A DNA stretch of 20,597 bases from CAYTWW01 sp043801855 (GTDB lineage: Archaea > Nanobdellota > Nanobdellia > Woesearchaeales > GW2011-AR15): the NCBI GenBank assembly GCA_043801855.1, contig JAZDLQ010000061.1:1-20597 (forward strand), read 5' to 3'. Numbering within the stretch: position 1 is the first letter of the stretch; each line of letters opens with the position of its first letter. Positions 1 to 6,674 of the stretch are shown here, piece after piece. A model generated the notes under the pieces. That model saw only the letters and a list, made by a program, of their open reading frames with translations. It ran no database searches and was not told the origin of the DNA. The position numbers were made by a program, and so were the translations under genes.

Positions 1-160
1 CGACTGCGGAGCATCTTCGGAGTAGTGGATAGCAACAATGACGCAGGCTTGACTGGGGTTGCGCCCGTCGGGCTGTCAAGCGAGGATTTTCAATTTTTTC
101 CCTTGAAAATCCGACTGCCGTCATTATTGTTGCTATCCGATAATATCCGTGTGCTATCGG
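1..160. repeat. Structured foldback / possible ncRNA or mobile-element end
   Basis: This stretch is visibly richer in G and C than its surroundings and folds into a multibranch structure. The outer stem pairs 27-43 with 119-138 (11 bp plus 6 bp, split by a 3-nt bulge). Inside are two hairpins: 47-53 with 75-81 (GCTTGAC/GTCAAGC), and a perfect 10-bp stem, 84-93 with 103-112. A third hairpin follows, 137-142 with 155-160 (CCGATA/TATCGG). The heptamer CGACTGC occurs at 1-7 and again at 112-118. I cannot match it to a known RNA family. It could be a non-coding RNA, a palindromic repeat, or an end of the element carrying the adjacent integrase. The element may extend left of the window. An open frame across 25-249 has no credible protein and is not called. 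Confidence 0.5.
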
Positions 161-326
161 TAAAATTCCGAGTAATATTCAACCTAACACCTTATATGTT
201 GAAAATGGCAAAATATGGCGAGATAGGGGCTGGGATGGCTGTTTTTTAGTGTCCATAGTGATAAAAAACGTCTAAATTCTTAAGTGATTAATCTATCATA
301 ACTCACTGGTCAACCTCGCATCAGTT

Positions 327-336
327 ATTTAAATAA
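327..336 (+). promoter_or_regulatory. TATA box for the integrase gene
   Basis: The palindromic TATTTAAATA is centred about 35 bp before the ATG at 367, which predicts a very short leader. The same decamer is reused at 1601-1610. The rest of 161-366 is AT-rich, apart from a T6 run near 241-246 that could end transcription from the structured element. Confidence 0.5.
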
Positions 337-366
337 GTTTTTTCTAAATAGTTTTTGTGAGTTTAC

Positions 367-1221
367 ATGTACATACCAGATTTGATTCAAAAGCACGGCC
401 TAAGAAGAGGCTTATCACACCAGACAATAAGAACATACAGTTTCTGTATTAGGAAGTTTTTCTTGGCATGTAATAAAGATGACCCTAAAAAAATAAATAA
501 AAAAGATATTACTAATTACATTGATTCCCTTGTACATAAAGGGTATTCTGGAAGTACTCTTAACACCAATCTCAATGCCTTAAGATTGTTGTATAATGAG
601 ATTTTGCATAAGAGATTGCTTGTAAACTTCAGATTTTCAAGGGCTCCAAAAAGATTGCCTGTGTATCTGACTCAAAGCGAGGTTTTATCGTTACTAAGTG
701 CGCTTAAAAATAAAAAGCACAAATTAATGATAATGCTTCTTTATTCAGCAGGTCTGCGAGTTAGCGAACTATTAAACCTCAAAAAATCTGATTTTGATAA
801 TGGACTTGCATATGGTTGGGTGCGCAGCGGTAAAGGCAACAAGGATAGACCGTTTATTATTGCGAATTCTATAAAAAATGAATTAAATAGTTGTCTATCG
901 GAAAACTGCAGGCATTCACATTCATATCTTTTTGCGAATCAAAAAGGTTTTCAGATGTCAAGGTCAACTATATTTGCAGTGCTAAAAGAAGCTGCTAAAA
1001 AAGCAGGAATTGAAAAAAAAGTGCATCCTCATACATTAAGGCACTCTTTTGCGACCCATCTGATTGAAAACAAAAGCGATATAATTCAGGTGCAGTCACT
1101 TCTTGGGCATGCAAGCGTAAGAACAACGATGGTCTATTTACACAGCGCGAATCCAAACTTGTTTTGCGTTAGAAGCCCGCTTGATGTGATAATGGAAAAA
1201 AACGTTGCAGGCTCTGTATAA
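367..1221 (+). CDS. xerA: Tyrosine recombinase/integrase, XerA/XerC-like
   Basis: This 284-residue protein has the length and two-domain layout of the archaeal XerA / bacterial XerC-XerD family. A SAM-like N-terminal core-binding domain (about 1-85) precedes the catalytic domain (about 95-284). The full catalytic set is visible: R131 in AGLRVSEL, K156 in the GKGNKDR beta-hairpin, H222 and R225 in HTLRHSFATH, H248 in LLGHAS, and nucleophile Y257 in TTMVYLH. The family cuts and rejoins DNA at dif or att sites through a 3'-phosphotyrosine. Two jobs are possible: chromosome dimer resolution (XerA), or integration of a mobile element. Its position beside tRNA-Leu, with a partial copy of that tRNA's 3' end between them, favours an integrase role or ancestry, but this is inference. 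The gene symbol reflects family resemblance only. Confidence 0.88.
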   Translation: MYIPDLIQKHGLRRGLSHQTIRTYSFCIRKFFLACNKDDPKKINKKDITNYIDSLVHKGYSGSTLNTNLNALRLLYNEILHKRLLVNFRFSRAPKRLPVYLTQSEVLSLLSALKNKKHKLMIMLLYSAGLRVSELLNLKKSDFDNGLAYGWVRSGKGNKDRPFIIANSIKNELNSCLSENCRHSHSYLFANQKGFQMSRSTIFAVLKEAAKKAGIEKKVHPHTLRHSFATHLIENKSDIIQVQSLLGHASVRTTMVYLHSANPNLFCVRSPLDVIMEKNVAGSV

Positions 1222-1242
1222 ATTTGACAAACATAAAATAAA

Positions 1243-1317
1243 ATGAGGGAGTAGGGATTCAGTGAGGTCTTTACCGAACTGTGCGTGAACGAAGTGAACG
1301 CATGTTCAAATCCCTAC
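1243..1317. repeat. tRNA-Leu-derived foldback, candidate attachment-site remnant
   Basis: A 17-nt direct copy of the 3' end of tRNA-Leu (acceptor strand, T-stem strand and start of the T-loop) lies at 1243-1259; the original is at 1354-1370. The T-arm sequence GTTCAAATCCCTAC also appears in the opposite orientation at 1304-1317. GTAGGGATT (1251-1259) and AATCCCTAC (1309-1317) therefore form a 9-bp inverted repeat. Between them is an imperfect palindrome with arms TGCGT (1282-1286) and ACGCA (1298-1302). No complete second tRNA can be folded here. A tRNA 3'-end duplication beside an integrase gene is the usual footprint of site-specific integration, but the element's outer boundaries are not visible. 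Confidence 0.55.
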
Positions 1318-1400
1318 CAATCAAGGTTAAGAAGAGGTATACGGAAAGTAAATATGAGGGAGTAGGGATTTGAACCCTAGTAGGCACTAAGCCAATAGAT

Positions 1401-1455
1401 GGCTCAAACTGAGCAGTTCATTAGCCAATTGTGGTGGCTTCATCACTCGAGCATT
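1401..1455 (-). other. tRNA-Leu intron 3 (canonical 37/38)
   Basis: This 55-nt intron lies directly 3' of anticodon-loop base 37. Exon CTCA pairs with intron TGAG, and the bulges AG^A and CC^A are each cut after the second base. The inner helix is weak. A hairpin GCCA/TGGC sits inside the intron. Confidence 0.75.
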
Positions 1456-1462
1456 CTTGAGT

Positions 1463-1496
1463 ATGGATCTTCTAGTGCCGACTTGACACCGGAAAA
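1463..1496 (-). other. tRNA-Leu intron 2 (position 30/31)
   Basis: This 34-nt intron has the cleanest BHB of the three. Exon bases GGAT pair with intron bases ATCC. The flanking 3-nt bulges are AG^T and AT^A, both cut after the second base, and the inner helix is TTTC with GAAG (one G-U pair). Confidence 0.78.
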
Positions 1497-1505
1497 CTAT
1501 CCCGT

Positions 1506-1554
1506 TTGGTCTAAAACCGAAGATTTTAGATCCATTAAAAACCTTAGTTTTTAT
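1506..1554 (-). other. tRNA-Leu intron 1 (D-loop)
   Basis: This 49-nt intron lies in the D-loop. A CCAAA repeat at both junctions leaves the exact ends ambiguous by up to 5 nt without changing the mature tRNA. The placement given makes a BHB: bulge AA^A, helix GGCC with GACC (one C-A mismatch), bulge AA^A, and inner helix TAAAA/TTTTA. The intron can also fold into TAAAAAC/GTTTTTA and a UUCG-capped hairpin. Confidence 0.7.
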
Positions 1555-1600
1555 TTGGCCACTCCGGCACTCCCTCATAATAAGTTGGAATCAATAAATA

Positions 1601-1610
1601 TATTTAAATA
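1601..1610. promoter_or_regulatory. Bidirectional TATA box (tRNA-Leu and 1633-1929)
   Basis: The palindromic TATTTAAATA lies about 25 bp from the tRNA 5' end at 1576 on one side and 23 bp from the ATG at 1633 on the other. Both spacings match archaeal TATA-to-start distances, so one box may drive divergent transcription. Confidence 0.5.
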
Positions 1611-1632
1611 TGACTATCTGATATTAGTGAGC

Positions 1633-1929
1633 ATGGACTCAAAAAAAGCAGCGCTTCCAATAGCGGCAAAAATTGGGATTATTATTGTAATTGTTCTTTT
1701 TGTGTTTGTATTATTTTCTTTTATCCTTGGCAATATAATTCTATTTTCTGGCAGAAATTACTTGGATAGGTCAACTCTTAAATTTTGTTGTGAGGATTGT
1801 ATTATGGCGCATGAATCAAGTTTAAACAATAACTTTCAGGAAGACTGCCTGAATTATACAAATGAAACAATGTGTGTAAATATATTCGCTAAAGAAAAAA
1901 GAACAGTTGAAAATTGTAAAAATATTTAG
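1633..1929 (+). CDS. Small single-pass membrane protein, unknown function
   Basis: This 98-residue product is not recognised. It has a short charged N-terminus, one long hydrophobic helix (about residues 8-38), then a Cys-containing tail (FCCEDC, later two single Cys) with NxT/S sequons. This suggests an outward-facing, possibly disulfide-bonded domain. The frame is open further upstream, but that part overlaps the tRNA. The ATG at 1633 is chosen because the TATA box at 1601-1610 places transcription start at it. Its end overlaps the convergent gene at 1926-2294 by 4 nt. Confidence 0.6.
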   Translation: MDSKKAALPIAAKIGIIIVIVLFVFVLFSFILGNIILFSGRNYLDRSTLKFCCEDCIMAHESSLNNNFQEDCLNYTNETMCVNIFAKEKRTVENCKNI

Positions 1930-2294
1930 CTTAGCCTTGTTATCTCCTGCTCAACTTCTCGCAGTTGCTCTTCAAGCCGCTCAAGTTCACTTAACTCTTT
2001 TAGGCTAACCTTTCCTTTCATCTTAAGCTTAGATTTGTTTGGCTCTTCTACGTTTTTAGCGCGAAGATGCGTTTTGGGGAGCGTGCTTCGCAATCTTGTG
2101 AAAAGTAAGTCAAGTTCTCTAACAACAGTCTTTAGTTGTTGGGTTCGCTTAATTTTGTCTTCTCTTAATTTTGCAACTTTAGTGTACAACTGCAAAACCT
2201 GAATCATCTCCCTTGAGCATTCAAGAGTATTTCTTCGTACATCAAGAGGATTATTTATCCCTACAAAAAACCCCTGTTTTTCTGCTTCGTCCAT
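1926..2294 (-). CDS. Helical protein, third gene of a DPANN-type operon
   Basis: This 122-residue protein of unknown function is the last gene of a three-gene minus-strand operon, starting 6 nt after the stop of the 75-residue gene. The N-terminus (EKQGFFVGINNPLDVRRNTL) is followed by a long charged helical or coiled-coil stretch. The end is a leucine-rich helix with ELERLEEQL, which echoes LELERLEEKY in the first protein of the operon. No Shine-Dalgarno motif is visible, so translational coupling is likely. There are no membrane segments. The operon partners suggest the three products work together, possibly as a structural assembly, but nothing identifies the role. Confidence 0.65.
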   Translation of the reverse strand: MDEAEKQGFFVGINNPLDVRRNTLECSREMIQVLQLYTKVAKLREDKIKRTQQLKTVVRELDLLFTRLRSTLPKTHLRAKNVEEPNKSKLKMKGKVSLKELSELERLEEQLREVEQEITRLS

Positions 2295-2300
2295 TTTTAA

Positions 2301-2528
2301 CTAAAACTTAGGCTCAAATAGAGTCTGGTCAATAAAACTTAATTTGCGCTCAACATCATCAAGTCCATTTTTCCACAGCTCAAGTTCTGAATCTTCCTGA
2401 TTTTTTAAATCATTTATTTTTCCTAGTATTGTCTTTGCTTCTTTTACTTTTTCCTGAATTAATTCAATAATGTCAAGAATATCTTTATATTCATCGATTT
2501 TGACAAAAACATTCATACCCTGTTGCAT
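2301..2528 (-). CDS. Small helical protein paralogous to the end of the 306-aa neighbour
   Basis: This 75-residue protein of unknown function starts after a good Shine-Dalgarno match (AAGGTGAT, 7 nt before the ATG). Most of it aligns by eye with the last ~65 residues of the upstream gene product. Both have FV(K/R)xD(E/D)YK near the start, a helical middle with an NLK/DLK turn, and an ending xxRKLxxxDxTxFE. It therefore looks like a free-standing copy of the C-terminal domain of its neighbour. The pattern suggests a dimerising helical hairpin; this is inference. Confidence 0.7.
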   Translation of the reverse strand: MQQGMNVFVKIDEYKDILDIIELIQEKVKEAKTILGKINDLKNQEDSELELWKNGLDDVERKLSFIDQTLFEPKF

Positions 2529-2541
2529 TGATTATCACCTT

Positions 2542-3462
2542 TTAATTTTCAAATATAGTCTTATCAACGTAAATTAATTTTCTCTGAATTTCTTCTATTG
2601 CTTTTTTGAATTCGACATATTCGACGTCGCTGTTCTTCTTCAGATTCTCCATCCTATAGATCGTTTCTTCAGATTCAGAAAGCACATCTTTTATGTCAAT
2701 GAAATTATTGAGTATCTGCTTATAGTCATCAGTTCTTACAAACAATGGCTTTGTAAGCTTTTCGTGCCTTGAATATTTATAATCATGCTCAACATCGCTT
2801 ATTCTTGGCCTTCTGTCAAGGTATTTTTCTTCAAGCCGCTCAAGTTCTAAAGGCGAAATCTCGCTTCTTAGATTAGGAGGAGGCATAGGCACTTCAACAT
2901 CATGCTCAGGAATCTTTGCTTTCATTCCTTGTCCTGATGGAACAGGAACTGCTACTTCTTTTTTTGGAGCAAATGAAAATTGAGGAAGTTCTTTAGGAAG
3001 AACTTTTGGTGTTTGCTGCATACTGCTTCCGGTATCTCCAAAAGATGGAAGGCTTGGTCTCTGTGGCTGTTCTAATGGCTTAGGGATACCAAATGGATCA
3101 TTTGCCAATGATGCAGTAGGACTAATAGGCTTTGGAATACTAAACGTGTCCTGATAAGAAGGAGGATTTGCAGCTTTTGGAAAATCAAAGCTAGTTGATG
3201 GCATTTGCGGTTGGTCTTGTGCACTCTGCGCTGGCCAGCTTATTTGCTTTAAATCCGGCGGAGGAGTTTGTGGTTTTTGTCCAATTGGCTCCAAATTTGG
3301 TAGTGGCGGCGGGTTAAATCCTTGAGTCTCGCCAGGAAATTTTAGAGAAGAATCATTTGACGGAAATTCATGAAGTGGCGGCGGAGTTGGAAGACTTTCC
3401 ATGGCAAAGCTTGCCTGACTTGTGCGAACTTCTTTTTTTTGCTTAAAATCAAATATGCCCAT
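2542..3462 (-). CDS. Proline-rich protein with C-terminal helical domain, first gene of the operon
   Basis: This 306-residue protein of unknown function begins after a strong Shine-Dalgarno motif (GGAGG at 3478-3474, 11 nt before the ATG). Residues about 20-210 are low complexity, rich in Pro, Ser and Gln with repeated PPP and PKP motifs, and probably disordered. A charged region (ELERLEEKYLDRRPRISDVE) follows, then a ~65-residue helical domain (about 240-306) that is paralogous to the whole 75-residue protein downstream. There is no signal peptide or membrane segment, so it is likely cytoplasmic. The disordered arm plus shared assembly domain suggests a scaffold, but this is not shown. Confidence 0.72.
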   Translation of the reverse strand: MGIFDFKQKKEVRTSQASFAMESLPTPPPLHEFPSNDSSLKFPGETQGFNPPPLPNLEPIGQKPQTPPPDLKQISWPAQSAQDQPQMPSTSFDFPKAANPPSYQDTFSIPKPISPTASLANDPFGIPKPLEQPQRPSLPSFGDTGSSMQQTPKVLPKELPQFSFAPKKEVAVPVPSGQGMKAKIPEHDVEVPMPPPNLRSEISPLELERLEEKYLDRRPRISDVEHDYKYSRHEKLTKPLFVRTDDYKQILNNFIDIKDVLSESEETIYRMENLKKNSDVEYVEFKKAIEEIQRKLIYVDKTIFEN

Positions 3463-3600
3463 AATTTTTACACCCTCCTTACAGCAATAGTATTATATTG
3501 TTATTAAAACTTTTTGCGTAACTCCGCAGAAGTAAATATTATTTATTTTATGCAAAGTTTATCCCAAATTCTTTTTTTTTATCCGGTTTTTGTCGTTAAG

Positions 3601-3608
3601 TTTAAAAT
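3601..3608 (+). promoter_or_regulatory. TATA-like box for the lamin-tail surface protein
   Basis: TTTAAAAT is centred about 28 bp before the ATG at 3633 and predicts a leaderless transcript. The strand is A-rich here, so the call is tentative. Confidence 0.35.
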
Positions 3609-3632
3609 CTCATAATTTTAAAAAAAAGAAAA

Positions 3633-5903
3633 ATGCAAATAGAAACGTGTAACAAAATAATGCTTTTTTTAATTATTTATTTTTTTATTGCATGCTTAAT
3701 GCCTGTTTTTTCTAAATCAATTATTATAAATGAAATAATGGCAAACCCTGATAATGATATAGAATGGATAGAATTATATGAAAACGAGTCTGATTTTAAT
3801 CTTACAGGATTATTTCTGCACGATAATAATGCAATTGATGAAATTATTTGCTGTAACTTTAGTGATGAATGCAGTATGATAATTAAAAAAAATACTTATT
3901 TGCTTATCTTTCCTGATAATCAAGAAATAATTGATTTATTTAGCCTAAATGAGAGTAACTACACAGAAAAGCAGGTTCTGTGTGTAGATGATTCAAAAAT
4001 CGGAAATGGACTAGGAAATTCAGGCGATATAATTAACATTACAGATAGGGATAATACTTTTGCGTACGCATCATATAATAAATATGTTTCAAAAAATACA
4101 ACACTCTCTTTTTTAGATAACAATTCTAGTAATTATTGCGAGTCGCCTCCTTCGCCATGGGAAAAAAATACCTGTAGCAGCGTTGAAGACAAGATAGAAA
4201 GTAAAGGTATTACAATATCGCCAAGTTTTCCAAGCGTCTTTTATTGCTTTTCGGATTACTTTAACTTATTCAGGATAACAAATGAAGACCACGAAACAGG
4301 CAAATCTGAAAATATCAGCGTTTTTGTAATGTACAATATATCCAGAGATGATGTTTTAATCAAAGAAGAAAATTTTTCAGTAAATGTAAACTCATACACA
4401 GAATCAGGAACAGGAAGCGCATTTTTTAACGAGAGCGGTAATTATACAATATGCGGTCAAATACAATTCTCTTCACACCAAATTGATTTTAGTAATTATG
4501 ATAATGTTTGCGAATACGTTGCTGTACAAGATCCAAAGTCAATCAATTGCATTGTTTCTATCAAAATTGAGACAGAAAAAGAGATATATGACAACAATGA
4601 AAAAATAACTTATAAAATTATACTTTCAAACGATTCTTTTCCTTTTGAAATAACATATTGGATTGAAGACTTATTTGGAAACTATATAAAACATCCTTTC
4701 AGCACCAAGTCCTTATCTCTAAAATCATATACTTCTTCAATTGATGAATCGAATATGGTTCTTCTGCTAAAGACAAACATAAGCTTCATTGCATGCAATG
4801 ACTCTTCTTCAATAGATAACAGTTTTGAAAAGCTTGTTGCTGTCAGAAATTATATTAATAATTCTCCTTACCTAAAAATTACAGAAATTTATTATGGTGT
4901 AGGAGATTCAATTAAATTTGATGATATTTTTGAAGTTAAAATTGATGCATTTAGGGGAAACAGCAGTAAATCCTCAATCTCTGTCTGGGTTGAACAAGGA
5001 ACTAAAAAGGCAAGCGGCGTTTCATATTCAGGCATATACAATAAATATGGCAGAGCAGAAATAAAAATTCCAATAGAAATGAAAGATGCTTGCACAAGTA
5101 AGCTTTCAGAAGGAAAATACACTCTTGTAGTATCTGGTTTTGATTTAGAAGATAAAAAGGAAGTTGATGTGATTTTTCAGGATAGCTATTCCTGTGCTGA
5201 AAAAGAGCAAGCTAAAAAAACAGTAAACGAGAATTTAATTAGAACAGAAGTTGCCTATGTTCCTGTGCAGGAATACAATGTATTTGGATTGAATAAAACA
5301 TATGGTGCCTCTAGTCCGGTTGATTATTTTTTACTAATATCAAATACTGATAAAATAAATCATTCTTATTCAGCATGGGGCTATATTTACAATGGGACAA
5401 AATGCTTATCAGGTGGCAGGGAGGATAATATTGTTAATATAACACTTAACCCAAAAGAAGAAAAAGTAATTCCTTTGAATAACAGGCTTATTGTTTTTAC
5501 ACCAGGAGATTTAAAGCTAAAAGTCAAAATAAAAAAAGATAGTGCAAAATCAGAAAAAGAATTTACGTATAATTTGACTTTTGTAAAAGACTACGAGAAA
5601 AATGATAATTTTATAGGGCAGCAAAGCATTGCTTTAGAAGAAGTTTCAAGAACAGAAGACGACACTGCGCTTTTAGGTGATAATTCAAAAGAAAAGAAAT
5701 TAAACGTACCTTTTACTGATACATTGCGAAATGATTCATCTGAGTTTAGCGCTTCAAATGGAAGTAGCAACCAAATAACAGGAAATATAGTCGTTGAGTA
5801 CAATTCCAGTTCAGAAAAAGCAAAAAAGTTGATTCCTTTTTTCCTTATTTTAGTTTTAGCAATAATTTCACTTATTATAATCATTAAAAAAGGAAAATTT
5901 TAA
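3633..5903 (+). CDS. Secreted, membrane-anchored protein with N-terminal lamin-tail domain
   Basis: This 756-residue protein appears exported. It has a hydrophobic signal sequence (about residues 9-28, LFLIIYFFIACLMP), a large ectodomain with many NxS/T glycosylation sequons and several Cys, and a C-terminal transmembrane helix (about 731-752) followed by a basic KKGKF tail. Just after the signal, IIINEIMANPDNDIEWIELY and the following TGLFLHD match the lamin-tail domain (LTD), a small immunoglobulin-like fold found on archaeal and bacterial surface proteins. The middle looks like beta-rich Ig-type repeats. The topology suits a cell-surface or S-layer-associated adhesin. The LTD and topology are readable from sequence; binding function is unknown. 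Confidence 0.78.
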   Translation: MQIETCNKIMLFLIIYFFIACLMPVFSKSIIINEIMANPDNDIEWIELYENESDFNLTGLFLHDNNAIDEIICCNFSDECSMIIKKNTYLLIFPDNQEIIDLFSLNESNYTEKQVLCVDDSKIGNGLGNSGDIINITDRDNTFAYASYNKYVSKNTTLSFLDNNSSNYCESPPSPWEKNTCSSVEDKIESKGITISPSFPSVFYCFSDYFNLFRITNEDHETGKSENISVFVMYNISRDDVLIKEENFSVNVNSYTESGTGSAFFNESGNYTICGQIQFSSHQIDFSNYDNVCEYVAVQDPKSINCIVSIKIETEKEIYDNNEKITYKIILSNDSFPFEITYWIEDLFGNYIKHPFSTKSLSLKSYTSSIDESNMVLLLKTNISFIACNDSSSIDNSFEKLVAVRNYINNSPYLKITEIYYGVGDSIKFDDIFEVKIDAFRGNSSKSSISVWVEQGTKKASGVSYSGIYNKYGRAEIKIPIEMKDACTSKLSEGKYTLVVSGFDLEDKKEVDVIFQDSYSCAEKEQAKKTVNENLIRTEVAYVPVQEYNVFGLNKTYGASSPVDYFLLISNTDKINHSYSAWGYIYNGTKCLSGGREDNIVNITLNPKEEKVIPLNNRLIVFTPGDLKLKVKIKKDSAKSEKEFTYNLTFVKDYEKNDNFIGQQSIALEEVSRTEDDTALLGDNSKEKKLNVPFTDTLRNDSSEFSASNGSSNQITGNIVVEYNSSSEKAKKLIPFFLILVLAIISLIIIIKKGKF

Positions 5904-5970
5904 TATGGAGATTTAAAGTTTGTAGGTTTTATGCATACTTTTCTATAATTTTTTACTGCATTCGCTACTA

Positions 5971-6009
5971 AACATCCTTATAGATGTTAGAGTACATTCT
6001 TTGTTTTTT
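5971..6009 (+). terminator. Possible terminator hairpin and T-rich tail
   Basis: AACATC (5971-5976) and GATGTT (5983-5988) form a 6-bp stem with a 6-nt loop, followed after about 15 nt by a T-rich run. It lies downstream of the surface-protein gene. Archaeal termination mainly needs the T-run, so the hairpin may be incidental. Confidence 0.3.
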
Positions 6010-6041
6010 GTCCTTCACTCGTCTATTAATTATTTCCGAAA

Positions 6042-6051
6042 ATAATATAAA
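6042..6051 (+). promoter_or_regulatory. TATA box for the winged-helix/scpB operon
   Basis: ATAATATAAA is centred about 28 bp before the ATG at 6075 and implies a leaderless mRNA. This favours ATG 6075 over the in-frame TTG at 6066. Confidence 0.5.
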
Positions 6052-6074
6052 GCTGGATTTTTTAGTTGATATTC

Positions 6075-6674
6075 ATGAATGAACGTGAAATTAAGGATAA
6101 AGTAAAGGATGGCTACATTTATGTCAGGGCTATTCTTGAAATAGTTGGAATGCCAAAAAACTATGTTAAGGAGACAATGGACGGGCATCTTGCAAAAATT
6201 GATGCTGATGAGAATCTGATACTTGCAAAAAGAAAGATTGCGCCTCCAAAAAAAGAAAAAGACTCTGAATTCTTTGTGACTTTTGCTGAAATTGAAATCC
6301 TTGCAAAAAATACGCACACTCTAATGGTATTTTGCTTTGACTATATGCCATCATCAGTTGAGATAATAGAGCCTGAAGAAATAATCTATAAGTCTGCGGA
6401 TTTTACTGACTTTCTAAATGATGTCCAAGCAAGGCTTCATGCAGTCAACATGGGAATGCAGGACTTGCAGCAGAAAAACAAGAACCTGATAAAAAACACA
6501 TCAACTATACTTGAGAATTTCATAAAAACACTTCTGAGAGCACCAATGACTCTTGCAGAGATAAAAGGATTTACCGGTATTCGGGAAGATGAATTAAGCA
6601 GGCTTCTTGAAGTGCTTATTAAAAACAACAAAATAGTAAAGACAGGAGAGAAATACGCACTGAAAAATGGCTGA
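6075..6674 (+). CDS. Conserved-looking protein with C-terminal winged helix, upstream of scpB
   Basis: This 199-residue protein is not recognised by name. The N-terminal ~125 residues form a mixed domain (EIKDKVKDGYIYVRAILEIVG, then a beta-rich core). They are followed by a helical stretch (LNDVQARLHAVNMGMQDL) and a C-terminal winged helix-turn-helix (about 140-199: LRAPMTLAEIKGFTG, then LSRLLEVLIKNNKIVKTGEKY). Its end overlaps the start of scpB by 8 nt, indicating translational coupling. Because ScpB is itself a tandem winged-helix protein of the SMC complex, a role in chromosome organisation is plausible. It does not look like ScpA by eye. A TTG nine bases upstream is a less likely start. 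Confidence 0.7.
   Translation: MNEREIKDKVKDGYIYVRAILEIVGMPKNYVKETMDGHLAKIDADENLILAKRKIAPPKKEKDSEFFVTFAEIEILAKNTHTLMVFCFDYMPSSVEIIEPEEIIYKSADFTDFLNDVQARLHAVNMGMQDLQQKNKNLIKNTSTILENFIKTLLRAPMTLAEIKGFTGIREDELSRLLEVLIKNNKIVKTGEKYALKNG

Larger units (their letters stand above)
1355..1576 (-). tRNA. tRNA-Leu (anticodon CAA) with three introns
   Basis: The gene reads from 1576 down to discriminator A at 1355; CCA is not encoded. Acceptor strands GAGGGAG and CTCCCTC pair perfectly, and the T-arm is TAGGG-TTCAAAT-CCCTA. The ends lie 221 nt apart, so about 138 nt must be removed. Excising 1506-1554, 1463-1496 and 1401-1455 leaves an 84-nt class II tRNA: D-stem CCG/CGG, anticodon stem ATAGA/TCTAT, loop CTCAAGA (anticodon CAA at 1459-1457), and a long variable arm with stem GGC/GCC. 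The exons are 22, 9, 7 and 46 nt. Discriminator A, the long variable arm and CAA all agree with leucine. Each junction can be drawn as an archaeal BHB motif with 3-nt bulges cut after the second base. The fold is my own derivation; the acceptor and T arms are certain, and the three-intron model is strongly supported by base pairing. Confidence 0.82.

Noticed and set aside
25..249. 74-codon open frame at the left end
   Set aside because: It runs through the nested foldback, its sequence is unlike a folded protein, and no promoter or Shine-Dalgarno motif is placed for it.
1243..1317. A second tRNA between the integrase and tRNA-Leu
   Set aside because: The T-arm copy does not pair (GCATG against CCCTA), and no D-arm or anticodon arm can be drawn on either strand.
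1355..1576. Group I intron as the cause of the long tRNA-Leu
   Set aside because: The removed sequence is in three short pieces at BHB-compatible sites, too small and without group I core elements.
1399..1632. Upstream extension of the 98-residue membrane protein to 176 residues
   Set aside because: That part is the antisense of tRNA-Leu and its introns; the TATA box places the start at 1633.
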